Shown here: positions 32,282 through 42,244 of the stretch, piece by piece | Layout: every line of letters begins with the position of its first letter | Position numbering within the stretch: position 1 is the stretch's first letter | Assembly (NCBI GenBank): GCA_945890645.1 | Contig: CAMDCV010000012.1 | Span: forward strand, 1 to 64,000 | Source of the DNA: Akkermansia muciniphila | GTDB taxonomy: Bacteria > Verrucomicrobiota > Verrucomicrobiia > Verrucomicrobiales > Akkermansiaceae | Direction: 5' to 3' | Length of the DNA: 64,000 nt | Program-made: the position numbers and the translations under genes | Notes under the pieces: generated by a model | The model's input: only the letters and a program-made list of their open reading frames with translations | The model's database searches: none | What the model was told of the DNA's origin: nothing

Positions 32282-33622
32282 CTAAGCCGCCGAGACGGGC
32301 GGCTCTGCCCGAGGCACTCCCTGCCTATCCCTGCGTTTCTTCCTGACGCGTTGCACTAGTATTACGATTCCCAACGCCAGGGCCAAACCGCTGTAATTCG
32401 CCAGTAAATCCCACCAATCACCGCGATCCCAAGTGTCGAAAAGAGCGTTGGGGATGATTTCGCCTAACAGCGCAACTACGCAGGGCAATGGCCATATCCG
32501 CCAAGAACCTGCTAATCCAAAGACAAACAATCCAATGCCAAAAAATGCCGTGAAATGCGTGAGGTTGTATTTGTTGAAATTCCACTTCGTATCCCACTGA
32601 CGCATGATATGTCCGAAGTGCGTGCCTTGCCGCGGTTCAGGAGACGTTGTGACTTCGACAGGCACCGGCACTTTTTTCACCTCTGCGACACTCGGCAAAG
32701 GTGGCGATTTTTTCACCGCATTCGGATCAGGGGGCACGATGGTGCGTAAGCGCGGAGTGGGTTTGTTAGAGGGCGGTGGAGATTGAACTACAACCTCAGC
32801 AATTTCCTTCGGTGCTGAAGGTATTGGCTCTGGATCGCTCACTGGCACCACCGTTGCTCCCATCGAAAACTGACCGATTAAGGGATGAAACAATGTCCGC
32901 CCTTGCGGGAATACAAAATGCCACGTTCCGAAAATAATGCCGCAGCCAATCAAAACGGCACGCACCCACACACCTCGACCGCGAATGTGAGGACGCATGA
33001 TACGACCTAAGACTATGGCCCAAAAGCCTAACAATACCAGCGTAGCAGGAATAAACCAAGCACGCTGCTTCACTGCCTCAACACGCATATTGCGCAAACG
33101 CAGCACGCCCTCCTCCCCAAAACCGTCAATCGACAATCGTGCTTTAGCGAGATGGGGAGGTAGCTCGACGACGCGCTGCACACGATGCCAATCACGTGTG
33201 CCTCTTGCATCGATAATGCCATGATCGAGGGGTGCACAGAATCGATTATGCGAATCAAACCCACCAATGACCACACGCGGCTGCAGCCAGTTAATCACGG
33301 GATGGGGCTTCGCATTTTCCCATGCCGCATCGACTGTCACCGCGAGAAAGCGTACATCTTCGATACGCTCTAAATTTTTGTACAACGAAAAAGTCGACTG
33401 ATTTTTCATTTTAGTCAGCACCATCCCATCGGTATTTGCCTGGGCATATGCGGGATTGATGGTTTCGCCACCGGTCCAGTGAGTGAGAGATTCACAGGCA
33501 TTTTCTGCCAATAAGTTGGGACCACTACGCACGAAGCGCGACTGCCACAACAAAATTGTTAGCAAACTCAGCCCGACAAGGACATTTCCATGCAGACGCC
33601 ACCATGCGAGAAACTGTTTCAC
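32282..33622 (-). CDS. Membrane protein with VanZ-like C-terminal region
   Basis: C-terminal 3-4 TM region ending NALFDTWDRGDWWDLLANYSGLALALGIVILV; proline-rich linker. Confidence 0.55.
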   Translation of the reverse strand: MKQFLAWWRLHGNVLVGLSLLTILLWQSRFVRSGPNLLAENACESLTHWTGGETINPAYAQANTDGMVLTKMKNQSTFSLYKNLERIEDVRFLAVTVDAAWENAKPHPVINWLQPRVVIGGFDSHNRFCAPLDHGIIDARGTRDWHRVQRVVELPPHLAKARLSIDGFGEEGVLRLRNMRVEAVKQRAWFIPATLVLLGFWAIVLGRIMRPHIRGRGVWVRAVLIGCGIIFGTWHFVFPQGRTLFHPLIGQFSMGATVVPVSDPEPIPSAPKEIAEVVVQSPPPSNKPTPRLRTIVPPDPNAVKKSPPLPSVAEVKKVPVPVEVTTSPEPRQGTHFGHIMRQWDTKWNFNKYNLTHFTAFFGIGLFVFGLAGSWRIWPLPCVVALLGEIIPNALFDTWDRGDWWDLLANYSGLALALGIVILVQRVRKKRRDRQGVPRAEPPVSAA

Positions 33623-34533
33623 TCAATACCGCGTTTCTTTTTCTCTGCCACGATCCATTCTTGGTCAACTCGCGACAGTGATGATTCTTTGGTGCGAAAA
33701 CGATTGCCATCTGGCTCTACCATGACCATTTCGCCTTTATGATAGGAAATGAGGCGAGCTACCAGTGCCTGCCCTTTGTTGCTCTCCCATCGACGATAGC
33801 CCTGCTTCTCTAACTTTTTCATCCATACTTGGTATTCTTCCGTTCCCACATTCACCGAGTGCTTCAATTGGCCCCAGAAAAATTCGCCCTGCCCTTTTTT
33901 AAAGCCGCGGTATTTTGCCAATACCTCCCCTTTCGGCGATAGCATAATGACTGTGGGTGAACCGAGAGCTTTATACTTTTTCTTCATCTGCTCCACGTAT
34001 TCTTGGGCACTGACTTCCTTATCGTATTTTTCGCCGCGCGCCATTAATGCACTTTGATCGACAATCAATCGCACCGTATGATCGCGTGCCCAGTCGCCAA
34101 ATTCCGCCTGCCCAAACAATTCCTCACTGAGCGTTTTGCAAATCGGACTGCGCACGCTGTCGGTGAACCAAATCAAAACGCACTTTCCTTCGCGAATCGC
34201 CGTGCGTTTGGCTTCAATTTCGCTTTTCATCCAAACTTCACGTTTCGGCCCCGCCAACAATTTCTGCAACTCGGGTATGTTTTTGTCCATCGCATCCGGA
34301 TCCGTCCAGATGATGTTGTCGGCAGTTGGATGATTTGCGAGGGCGACGCTGACTTGCGCGGCATCGACGCCCACCTCGCCCGCAGGACCGTCAACTTCCG
34401 GATTGGCACGCAATTGTTGGGGAATGCCGGTAGGACCAAATGGCTTCTCTTCTGTCTTCGAAGACTTTTCCATCACACCGCAAGAGCAGCACAGGCAACC
34501 CATCGCGAGCCATGAAAGTTGGATCAATCGCAT
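33619..34533 (-). CDS. Lipoprotein, thioredoxin-like domain plus SHD1-like C-terminal domain
   Basis: CVLIWFTDSVRSPICKTL and GSPTVIMLSPKGEVLAKYRGF (Trx-like); RRWESNKGQALVARLISYHKGEMVMVEPDGNRFRTKESSLSRVDQEWI (SHD1-like). ATG at 34533. Confidence 0.65.
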   Translation of the reverse strand: MRLIQLSWLAMGCLCCSCGVMEKSSKTEEKPFGPTGIPQQLRANPEVDGPAGEVGVDAAQVSVALANHPTADNIIWTDPDAMDKNIPELQKLLAGPKREVWMKSEIEAKRTAIREGKCVLIWFTDSVRSPICKTLSEELFGQAEFGDWARDHTVRLIVDQSALMARGEKYDKEVSAQEYVEQMKKKYKALGSPTVIMLSPKGEVLAKYRGFKKGQGEFFWGQLKHSVNVGTEEYQVWMKKLEKQGYRRWESNKGQALVARLISYHKGEMVMVEPDGNRFRTKESSLSRVDQEWIVAEKKKRGIE

Positions 34534-34616
34534 GGCGCACGCTAACACGGCACCGTCGGCCTGCAAAACACAAATTTCTTGCATTCCCGCTGTGGTCGTT
34601 TTTACTTCCCGCGCCT

Positions 34617-36215
34617 ATGAACCGACTGATTCTTTTCCTATCCGCGTTCACCCTCCTTGCTGCTTCGCCGCTTCAAGCTGCGGGCGATTCTACTGCTCGC
34701 CCCGAGTTTATCGAGAGGGCCTACCAATTTGGTGCCGAAGAAAAAACGCAAAACATCACGACAATCGGAGATCGGATCGCTTATCGTGCCAAAAAAGAGC
34801 CAGTTCTCGCCGTTGCCACAATTATTTTCTTGCTCGCTATTTTCCACACCTTCGCTGCAATCCCGATCACAAAGTATGCCCACAAGGTTCAACATGATCA
34901 TGATGAAAAGATTAAAAAAATCGCTCGCGATCATCACACCATGCCGGAGGAACAGAAGATGGTCTCCTTCAAAGCGACGATTCTACACTTCTTTGGTGAA
35001 GTAGAAGCGATCTTCGGCATTTGGGTCCTCGCCTTGCTTGGCGCGCTTTTATACTTCGTCGGCTTCACGGAAATGAAGGCCTACATTATGAGCGTGAATT
35101 TTACCGAGCCAATGTTCGTTTTTGTCATTATGGCCATCGCGTCTACACGCCCGATACTGCGCTTTGCAGAAATCTGTCTGCGTGCAGTGGCAAAAATCGG
35201 CAAAGAAACACCCGCTGCTTGGTGGCTCTCCATCTTGATCATCGCTCCGCTTTTGGGATCCCTCATCACCGAACCCGCGGCTATGACCATCGCCGCCATG
35301 CTTCTTGCGCGGAAATTTTATCCACTTCGTCCTTCAGCGAAATTGGCCTATGGCACACTTGGTCTTTTGTTCGTGAACATTTCCATCGGTGGTGTTCTTA
35401 CGAATTTCGCCGCGCCTCCCGTCTTGATGGTCGCGAAAAAATGGGAACTAACGACACCTTATATGTTCCTCCATTACGGCGATAAAGCCATCGCTGCGAT
35501 TGTTGTATCCACCGTTCTTTACTACATCTTTTTCCGCAAGGAACTCCAAAACATGGGAGCGAAAATGTCTGACAAGAATCATGACGGCGTGCCCGATTGG
35601 TATCAACGCGATACGCCGATCCCCCTGCAAGTGACCATTACTCACATCTTGTTCATGGCATGGACAGTGCTGTTCTCACATTACCCTCCACTATTCATGG
35701 GCGGCTTCTTGTTTTTCATCGCCTATAGCAAAGCGACACGCCATCACCAAAACCCCATCGACCTTCGTGGACCGATCCTTGTCGGATTCTTCTTAGGTGC
35801 CTTGGTAATTCATGGTGGCCTGCAAGGATGGTGGCTCGGACCGATTATCACCTCACTGACCGAATGGCCGCTATTTATGGGAGCCACGATTCTCACGGCC
35901 TTCAATGACAATGCCGCAATCACTTTCCTCGCGAGCCAAGTGGATAATCTTTCGCCCGCTCTAAAATACAGCGTGCTTGCCGGTGCGGTCACCGGTGGCG
36001 GTCTGACCGTCATTGCCAACGCCCCGAACCCTGCGGGCCAATCGATCCTTGGCAAGTTTTTCGGTGATGGAGTTTCTCCGCTGAAACTTTTATTAGGCGC
36101 ATTGATCCCCACACTCGTGACCATTGTCATGATGAAATTCATCCCCGATGACGAAGCGCATCGCCAACTCGGTGAGGGTGAGAAAGCGAAAGTCGAAACT
36201 CCCGCCGCGCACTAA
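34617..36215 (+). CDS. Putative Na+/H+ antiporter
   Basis: Polytopic protein; ATRPILRFAEICLRAVAK, EPAAMTIAAMLLARKFYPLRPSAKLAYGTLGLLFVNISIGGVLTNFAAPPVLMVA; ATG at 34617. Confidence 0.8.
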   Translation: MNRLILFLSAFTLLAASPLQAAGDSTARPEFIERAYQFGAEEKTQNITTIGDRIAYRAKKEPVLAVATIIFLLAIFHTFAAIPITKYAHKVQHDHDEKIKKIARDHHTMPEEQKMVSFKATILHFFGEVEAIFGIWVLALLGALLYFVGFTEMKAYIMSVNFTEPMFVFVIMAIASTRPILRFAEICLRAVAKIGKETPAAWWLSILIIAPLLGSLITEPAAMTIAAMLLARKFYPLRPSAKLAYGTLGLLFVNISIGGVLTNFAAPPVLMVAKKWELTTPYMFLHYGDKAIAAIVVSTVLYYIFFRKELQNMGAKMSDKNHDGVPDWYQRDTPIPLQVTITHILFMAWTVLFSHYPPLFMGGFLFFIAYSKATRHHQNPIDLRGPILVGFFLGALVIHGGLQGWWLGPIITSLTEWPLFMGATILTAFNDNAAITFLASQVDNLSPALKYSVLAGAVTGGGLTVIANAPNPAGQSILGKFFGDGVSPLKLLLGALIPTLVTIVMMKFIPDDEAHRQLGEGEKAKVETPAAH

Positions 36216-36218
36216 CCC

Positions 36219-36812
36219 ATGTTCACCGGTTTAGTCGAAGCCACAGGTCGTGTCATCTCTCTGCAGGAACGCGGCGAGCAGGCGCAACTGGTGCTCGCTA
36301 TTCCTTTTGCCCCAGAACTTACCTTAGGAGAATCTGTCGCAGTCAACGGCTGCTGCCTAACGGTGGCGACGATCGAGGAACAAAACATCGTTTTTGATCT
36401 GTTAGCCCAGACCTTGGAACTCACTTCGTTAGGTGCGCTCCGAGAAAATTCTCTAGTCAATCTCGAACGCGCATTGCTCCCCACCACCCGCCTCGGTGGT
36501 CACTTCGTGCAAGGTCATGTCGATGATGTCGGCACCATCCTCGATCTCTCTCCACGAGGCCAAGACCATCGCTTAGAAATTGCTCTACCCGATAAAGTGC
36601 AACGCTTTTGCATCGATCAAGGCTCCATCGCCATTGATGGCATTTCTCTTACCATCGCAGAGCTCCACGAACACAGCGCCGTTTTCTGGATCATCCCGCA
36701 CACGATCAAACACACGCACCTGTTAGAAAAAAAGATCGGCGATTTAGTGAATCTCGAAGCCGACCTGCTCGCCAAATACGCGGCACGTTTTCACGCCCGC
36801 CCCTTGAACTGA
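36219..36812 (+). CDS. ribE: Riboflavin synthase alpha subunit
   Basis: [47 protein letters not shown]. Confidence 0.96.
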   Translation: MFTGLVEATGRVISLQERGEQAQLVLAIPFAPELTLGESVAVNGCCLTVATIEEQNIVFDLLAQTLELTSLGALRENSLVNLERALLPTTRLGGHFVQGHVDDVGTILDLSPRGQDHRLEIALPDKVQRFCIDQGSIAIDGISLTIAELHEHSAVFWIIPHTIKHTHLLEKKIGDLVNLEADLLAKYAARFHARPLN

Positions 36813-37231
36813 TCGAGCCGCCCTGCCGCATACGCCTCGAACACACGAGCGATCTCATCGCGCACACGACGAAAAACGAGCATCTGCTCTTCTTCAGTTC
36901 CAGTCGCATGGGCCGGGTCATCAAAGCCCCAGTGATGACGATTGAGTTGTCCAGGAAACATGGGGCACGCTTGATCGGCATTGCCGCAGACGGTGATCAC
37001 GGTCTCAACATTTTGCTCCAAAAAATCGTTCATGTGTTTTGAGCGATGCTCAGAAATGTCGATGCCGATTTCCGCCATCGCTTGGATCGCCAGCGAATGA
37101 ACATAACCGGCCGGATTCGAGCCCGCGCTAGCGACGATGAAGTCATCATTGAGAGCACGACGCAGCAGGCCTTCGGCCAAATGCGAACGACAGGAATTTC
37201 CAGTGCAGAGGATGAGGATGGTTGGCTTCAT
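36791..37231 (-). CDS. arsC: Arsenate reductase (LMW-PTPase type)
   Basis: [29 protein letters not shown]; last gene of ars operon. Confidence 0.94.
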   Translation of the reverse strand: MKPTILILCTGNSCRSHLAEGLLRRALNDDFIVASAGSNPAGYVHSLAIQAMAEIGIDISEHRSKHMNDFLEQNVETVITVCGNADQACPMFPGQLNRHHWGFDDPAHATGTEEEQMLVFRRVRDEIARVFEAYAAGRLDQFKGRA

Positions 37232-38286
37232 ATTTCGGTGGTGTTGAAAAATTTGCGTCGAAGATAAAAAGAAACATGCACCAGACCGATCAAGGCAGGC
37301 ACTTCGATCAGTGGCCCCACCACCGCGGCAAAAGCCACGCCGGAGTCGAGGCCAAACACAGCAATCGCAACAGCGATGGCGAGCTCGAAATTATTTCCCG
37401 CCGAGGTAAACGCCACACTCGCGGTGCGTGGGTAATCGGAGCCTAGCTTCGCTGCCATGAGGAAACTCACTAGAAACATCACGGCAAAATAAATCACCAA
37501 CGGCACCGCGATGCGCAGCACATCGAGCGGCAGCCGAACGATCGCATCGCCTTTATAAGTGAACATCACGATAATTGTGAAGAGTAGCGCAATCAAGGTC
37601 AGCGGCGCAATGCGTGGCAGGAAAATTTTTTCATACCAGTCCTCGCCCTTCCATTTCACCAGCAGCACGCGACTCAATACCCCCGCCGCAAAAGGAATGC
37701 CCAGGTAGATGAGCACGCTATGAAAAATGGCTGACATCGAGATTGGCACGATCACCCCTTGTAATCCCACATACGGCGGCAATACGGTGATGAAAAACCA
37801 TGCATAAGCGCTGTAAAATAATATCTGCGCGATGCTATTCAATGCCACCAGTCCTGCCGCGTATTCACTGCTACCCTTTGCCAGATGGTTCCATACCAAC
37901 ACCATCGCAATGCAGCGAGCGATTCCGACCAATATCAAGCCGACCATGTAATCCGGTTGATCGCGCAGAAATACCACTGCCAGCACCCACATCAACACCG
38001 GACCAATGATCCAATTTTGAAACAACGACAGCGAAAGAATTCTCTTGTTCGCAAATACTTTCGGCATCTCAGCGTAGCGCACTTTCGCCAGCGGCGGAAC
38101 CATCATTACGATCAATCCAATTGCCAACGGTATGTTCGTGGTGCCCACCGTCATCGGCGCAAAAAATGCCGCCGGATCCGAGATGACAAAATTCCCTAAC
38201 AAAACGCCAAGTCCCATGGCAGCGAAGATCCAGACCGTGAGATAACGGTCCAGAAACGACATGTTTTTTGCAATCGATTCCGTCAT
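37228..38286 (-). CDS. acr3: Arsenite efflux transporter ACR3 family
   Basis: 10-[58 protein letters not shown]. Confidence 0.95.
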   Translation of the reverse strand: MTESIAKNMSFLDRYLTVWIFAAMGLGVLLGNFVISDPAAFFAPMTVGTTNIPLAIGLIVMMVPPLAKVRYAEMPKVFANKRILSLSLFQNWIIGPVLMWVLAVVFLRDQPDYMVGLILVGIARCIAMVLVWNHLAKGSSEYAAGLVALNSIAQILFYSAYAWFFITVLPPYVGLQGVIVPISMSAIFHSVLIYLGIPFAAGVLSRVLLVKWKGEDWYEKIFLPRIAPLTLIALLFTIIVMFTYKGDAIVRLPLDVLRIAVPLVIYFAVMFLVSFLMAAKLGSDYPRTASVAFTSAGNNFELAIAVAIAVFGLDSGVAFAAVVGPLIEVPALIGLVHVSFYLRRKFFNTTEI

Positions 38287-40142
38287 GATAGAGTGGATTG
38301 AGAAAGCTCTAAAAGTGCCGCAACTCCCACGGGCTCCGTCGCTTGCCACGGCAGCCATGCCACACGCTTGGCATGGATCTGTAAAACTTCCGTGAGATAA
38401 CGATGCTCAGCTTCCTCACGCCGACGCAGCAACGGATCACAGGTGCCGCTGCCTAACAAACTTTGATTCATCACCCAGCCAAAGGGCTCGATCTGTGCAC
38501 GACGCAAGTCTTCTTGCAACGCCGCCGCTTCATGCACAGGCGTTGCTTCTGGCAAGGCGACTAAGATCATCGAAGTGAAATGCGGATCGCGCAATCGCTC
38601 TAACAAGTGCAATACTTCTTCCGGCTGTGAGGTTCCTGTCTGACGTTCAAGTTCGCGTTGATAGGCTTCACTGGCATCGAGCAACAATAGCGTATGCCCC
38701 GTTGGCGCAGTATCGAGCACCACGAAGCCATGCTCGCCCTGAGCAATTTCACGAGCAAAAGCGCGGAACACCGCAATCTCTTCCGTGCAGGGAGAGCGTA
38801 AATCTTCCTCGAGTAAAGCTCGCGCGGAAGGATCAAGATGATCTGATTGCTCGGCCATCACCGTTGCCGTGTAAGCTGCCGTTTCGGCCACGGGGTCAAT
38901 TTTACTCAAGGTCAATCCATCGAGCTTACCATCCAGCGTCTGCGCGATATGTGCCGCGGGATCGGTCGTGCTGAGATGCACGCGGTGTCCGTGTTTTGCT
39001 AAAAGAACAGCGATCGCTGCTGCGACCGTGGTTTTTCCTACGCCGCCCTTGCCCATCGTCATGATCACACCGCGCCCACGTGATTCCAGTTCACTCACCA
39101 TTTCCTCCAAACGCAACATTGCAGGTGCCTGCCACGCTGCAGTTTCGACGTCAATGGGGGAAGCAACATCGTTGTCTAACAAAAGCCGTAAGCCTGCCAC
39201 GCCAAGGATGTTCACCGCCTTTAATGGCACAGTGAAGCTCGGCAAGCTGCTGATAAATTCTTCCGCCTGCTGCATGGCAGTAACGCCACGCTCTTGCATC
39301 GCCATCGCGACTTTATCATCGACACAATCAGTCGCGAAAGTTCCATTGATGATCAGTTGCTGCTTTGAGACGCCAAGCTCGCGCAATTCATTCGACGTGC
39401 GCTGTGCCTCGCGCAAGGAAGCGCGTTGCGGACGACTGACCAGCACCAACGTAGTAAGTTCAGGATTCGCCAAACTTTGCACTGCCGTCTCGTAAATCGC
39501 CCGTTGTTTGTCCAATCCTGCCAGCGGTCCGAGACACGACGTGCCACTGTTGTTGTTATCGAGAAATTGATCCCACGCTTTCGCTAGGCTCATCAGGCGC
39601 AGTGTGTGGCCCGTAGGCGCGGTATCGAACACAATATGATCGTATTGTTTCACCGATTCCGTGTCGCCAATAAGTCCCGCGAATTCATCAAAGGCAGCAA
39701 TTTCCACCGTACAAGAGCCGGACAACTGCTCTTCCATACTGCGGAGTGCCGATTCAGGCAAAATGCCACGCATCGGACCGATCAAGCGCTCGCGATAGGC
39801 TGCCGCCGCTTCCACGGGATTGATGTTGAGTGCGTCCAGACCGTTCACACCCGGTATCGCAGTCGGATGATTGGTCAGCTTGATTTCTAACACTTCATCG
39901 AGGTTCGATGCCGGATCGGTGCTCACCAGCAATACGCGATTTCCTGCTTCCGCAAGACGCAGCGCAGTGGCGCAAGACAAGGAAGTTTTCCCGACGCCCC
40001 CTTTGCCCGTGAAAAAAAGATAGCGTGTCGCCGTAGCAGGCTCCGGCTGATAGCGCGGCAGGGAAAGGGGCACAGGCGTCTCGCCTGTGTTTGCTTTTTG
40101 AGTCGCAGGCAAGATGCCTGTGCTCCTTTCCGTTAGATTCAT
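38283..40142 (-). CDS. arsA: Arsenical pump-driving ATPase ArsA (two-domain)
   Basis: Two P-loops ([26 protein letters not shown]) and two DTAPTGHTL motifs; ATG at 40142 overlaps arsD stop (ATGA). Confidence 0.96.
   Translation of the reverse strand: MNLTERSTGILPATQKANTGETPVPLSLPRYQPEPATATRYLFFTGKGGVGKTSLSCATALRLAEAGNRVLLVSTDPASNLDEVLEIKLTNHPTAIPGVNGLDALNINPVEAAAAYRERLIGPMRGILPESALRSMEEQLSGSCTVEIAAFDEFAGLIGDTESVKQYDHIVFDTAPTGHTLRLMSLAKAWDQFLDNNNSGTSCLGPLAGLDKQRAIYETAVQSLANPELTTLVLVSRPQRASLREAQRTSNELRELGVSKQQLIINGTFATDCVDDKVAMAMQERGVTAMQQAEEFISSLPSFTVPLKAVNILGVAGLRLLLDNDVASPIDVETAAWQAPAMLRLEEMVSELESRGRGVIMTMGKGGVGKTTVAAAIAVLLAKHGHRVHLSTTDPAAHIAQTLDGKLDGLTLSKIDPVAETAAYTATVMAEQSDHLDPSARALLEEDLRSPCTEEIAVFRAFAREIAQGEHGFVVLDTAPTGHTLLLLDASEAYQRELERQTGTSQPEEVLHLLERLRDPHFTSMILVALPEATPVHEAAALQEDLRRAQIEPFGWVMNQSLLGSGTCDPLLRRREEAEHRYLTEVLQIHAKRVAWLPWQATEPVGVAALLELSQSTLS
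40064..40126. repeat. Palindromic repeat (copy C) inside the arsA coding region
   Basis: AAAGGGGCACAGGCGTCTCGCCTGTG...GCAGGCAAGATGCCTGTGCTCCTTTC; encodes [23 protein letters not shown] in ArsA. Confidence 0.85.
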
Positions 40143-40468
40143 TGTGAAACTTCCTTTCCCGTAAAATCGCGCACCCACTCGCGGCGCTCCTCTTGCGTGG
40201 GATAACGACCTTGCAAGCGCAACGAGCCATCGCAGAAGATCAAGGGCAAGCATTCTGTTCCCTCGGCGCGCAGCTTTTCCTGCACCGCCGCGTTTTGCGC
40301 AAATGCCATGGCCTGCTGACCGAGATTGAAGCGCTCAACCTTCACGCTCCGCTGCGTGAACTGTGCCAGCATCGCCGCAAAGTTGATGAGATCAGGGTCG
40401 ATGCTCGTGCCGCAAATGCCCGTAGAGCAGCACATGGGCGGATCGTAAACTTGGATGTGAGTGATCAT
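40139..40468 (-). CDS. arsD: Arsenical resistance trans-acting repressor/metallochaperone ArsD
   Basis: IQVYDPPMCCSTGICGTSIDPDL. Confidence 0.95.
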   Translation of the reverse strand: MITHIQVYDPPMCCSTGICGTSIDPDLINFAAMLAQFTQRSVKVERFNLGQQAMAFAQNAAVQEKLRAEGTECLPLIFCDGSLRLQGRYPTQEERREWVRDFTGKEVSQ

Positions 40469-40471
40469 AAA

Positions 40472-40789
40472 TTAGATTTTTTCGTTAGAGTGAAAGTCAT
40501 CAAGACAACAGAAAAGGTTCATCAGGCAGGGCTTGCGCAAGGTATAGAAAACCTGTGTGCCACGTCTCTCATCGCTGACGATGCCAACGCTTCGCAGGAC
40601 GGAGAGATGATTGGAAACCGTAGAGATATCGAGCTGAACCAGTGCCGTGAGATCTGCGACACAGTGCTCCCCATCGGCAAGGGCATTCACAATCATCACC
40701 CGTGAGGGATTGCTTAACGCCTTGAATACATCCGCCGCACGACGGAATTCAACTTTGGTTTTCAGTCGTTGAGGCGCGCAGGATTTCAT
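40472..40789 (-). CDS. arsR: ArsR-family transcriptional regulator
   Basis: KALSNPSRVMIVNALADGEHCVADLTALVQLDISTVSNHLSVLRSVGIVSDERRGTQVFY; ATG at 40789. Confidence 0.94.
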   Translation of the reverse strand: MKSCAPQRLKTKVEFRRAADVFKALSNPSRVMIVNALADGEHCVADLTALVQLDISTVSNHLSVLRSVGIVSDERRGTQVFYTLRKPCLMNLFCCLDDFHSNEKI

Positions 40790-40797
40790 AACAAGCA

Positions 40798-40836
40798 ATA
40801 CTTTGCCATTTTGCCAAATATGTCAAGTAATGACAT
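40798..40836 (-). promoter_or_regulatory. arsR promoter with overlapping inverted-repeat operator
   Basis: Reverse strand TTGACA-N17-AAGTAT; -35 overlaps ATGTCA-AGTAA-TGACAT (40820-40836). Confidence 0.75.
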
Positions 40837-40932
40837 TTTTCTATGACAGAGATTTCCCCAAGATGGCGTGAAAACCTCTTGTGATGACACGCGATCACGC
40901 ATAATCTAGTCGAACGTTACCCACTTCCTTTC

Positions 40933-42219
40933 ATGGCACGCTCCTCCAATCTATCCATGTGTTCTTTCTGCGGCAAAGGGCATTCTGAAGTCAAAAAGCT
41001 CATCGCTGGCCCAGGCGTGTATATCTGCAATGAATGTGTGGATTTGTGTGTCTCCATCCTCGAAAAGGAATTCCGCGCGGCCGATGCCGGAAAAGCCAGC
41101 ACCGCCAAGGGCAAAAGACAAGCCCTGCCGACACCCGCTGAAATCCGCGCCAATCTCGACCAGCATGTGATCGGTCAGGAGCACGCGAAAAAAGTTCTCT
41201 CGGTCGCCGTGTACAATCACTACCAGCGCCTCAATCAACCCACAGGCAGCGATGCCAAAGAATACGAAGGTGTGGAGATCGAAAAATCGAACGTCCTCTT
41301 GCTCGGCCCGACTGGTTCGGGAAAAACGTTACTCGCCCGCACGCTTGCGCGCACGCTCGACGTGCCGTTTTGCATTGTCGATGCCACCACTCTCACAGAA
41401 GCAGGCTACGTCGGTGAGGATGTGGAAAACATCATTTTGCGTTTGTTGCAGGCAGCGGATTTCGACATCGCCAAGGCTGAGCGCGGCATCATTTACGTCG
41501 ATGAGATCGACAAGATCGGACGCAAAACAGAGAATGTTTCCATCACCCGCGATGTCTCGGGTGAAGGCGTGCAGCAGGCCTTGCTGAAAATTCTCGAAGG
41601 CACCATCTGCAATGTGCCACCACAGGGCGGACGCAAGCATCCGCAACAGGAATACATCCAGGTAAACACCGAAAAAATTCTTTTCATCTGCGGTGGAGCC
41701 TTTGTGGGACTGGAAGATAAAATCCGTCGCCGCCTCGGCAAAAACACACTCGGTTTCCATGCAGGAGAAACCAGCAATGAGGCGCTTGACCCAAACAAAA
41801 ACGTGCTCGAACTCACTGTGCCGGAAGATCTCTTACACTTTGGTTTGATCCCCGAATTCATCGGAAGACTGCCCGTCATTTCCTCGCTGCGCCAATTGAC
41901 AGAAGAGGAACTCGTGGCGATTCTCACCGAACCGAAAAACGCTCTCAGCCGTCAGTATGCCAAACAACTTTCACTCAACAATGTGAAACTCAACGTCACC
42001 CGCGATGCCCTCAAAGCCTTCGCCGAGGAAGCCATCAAACGCGGCACCGGTGCTCGTGCGCTGCGCTCGATCTTCGAACGCATCATGCTCGATGTGATGT
42101 ATGAAATTCCTTCGCGCAACGACGTGGAAATGGTCACCATCACCCGCCAAGCAGTCACGGGAGAAAAACCACCCACCCTCAAAAAACGCCGCACTGACGG
42201 CAAGGAAGACGCTGCCTGA
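40933..42219 (+). CDS. clpX: ATP-dependent Clp protease ATP-binding subunit ClpX
   Basis: Zinc finger [41 protein letters not shown]. Confidence 0.98.
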   Translation: MARSSNLSMCSFCGKGHSEVKKLIAGPGVYICNECVDLCVSILEKEFRAADAGKASTAKGKRQALPTPAEIRANLDQHVIGQEHAKKVLSVAVYNHYQRLNQPTGSDAKEYEGVEIEKSNVLLLGPTGSGKTLLARTLARTLDVPFCIVDATTLTEAGYVGEDVENIILRLLQAADFDIAKAERGIIYVDEIDKIGRKTENVSITRDVSGEGVQQALLKILEGTICNVPPQGGRKHPQQEYIQVNTEKILFICGGAFVGLEDKIRRRLGKNTLGFHAGETSNEALDPNKNVLELTVPEDLLHFGLIPEFIGRLPVISSLRQLTEEELVAILTEPKNALSRQYAKQLSLNNVKLNVTRDALKAFAEEAIKRGTGARALRSIFERIMLDVMYEIPSRNDVEMVTITRQAVTGEKPPTLKKRRTDGKEDAA

Positions 42220-42244
42220 GCATCCTTCATCGACTCTCTTCGCC

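Noticed and set aside
34391-34897. ORFs of 86 and 164 aa overlapping the Trx-SHD1/antiporter divergent region
   Set aside because: Out of frame with both supported genes and spanning the antiporter promoter.
39895-40230. 111-aa minus ORF containing [10 protein letters not shown]
   Set aside because: Alternative-frame reading of the palindromic repeat within arsA; not an independent gene.
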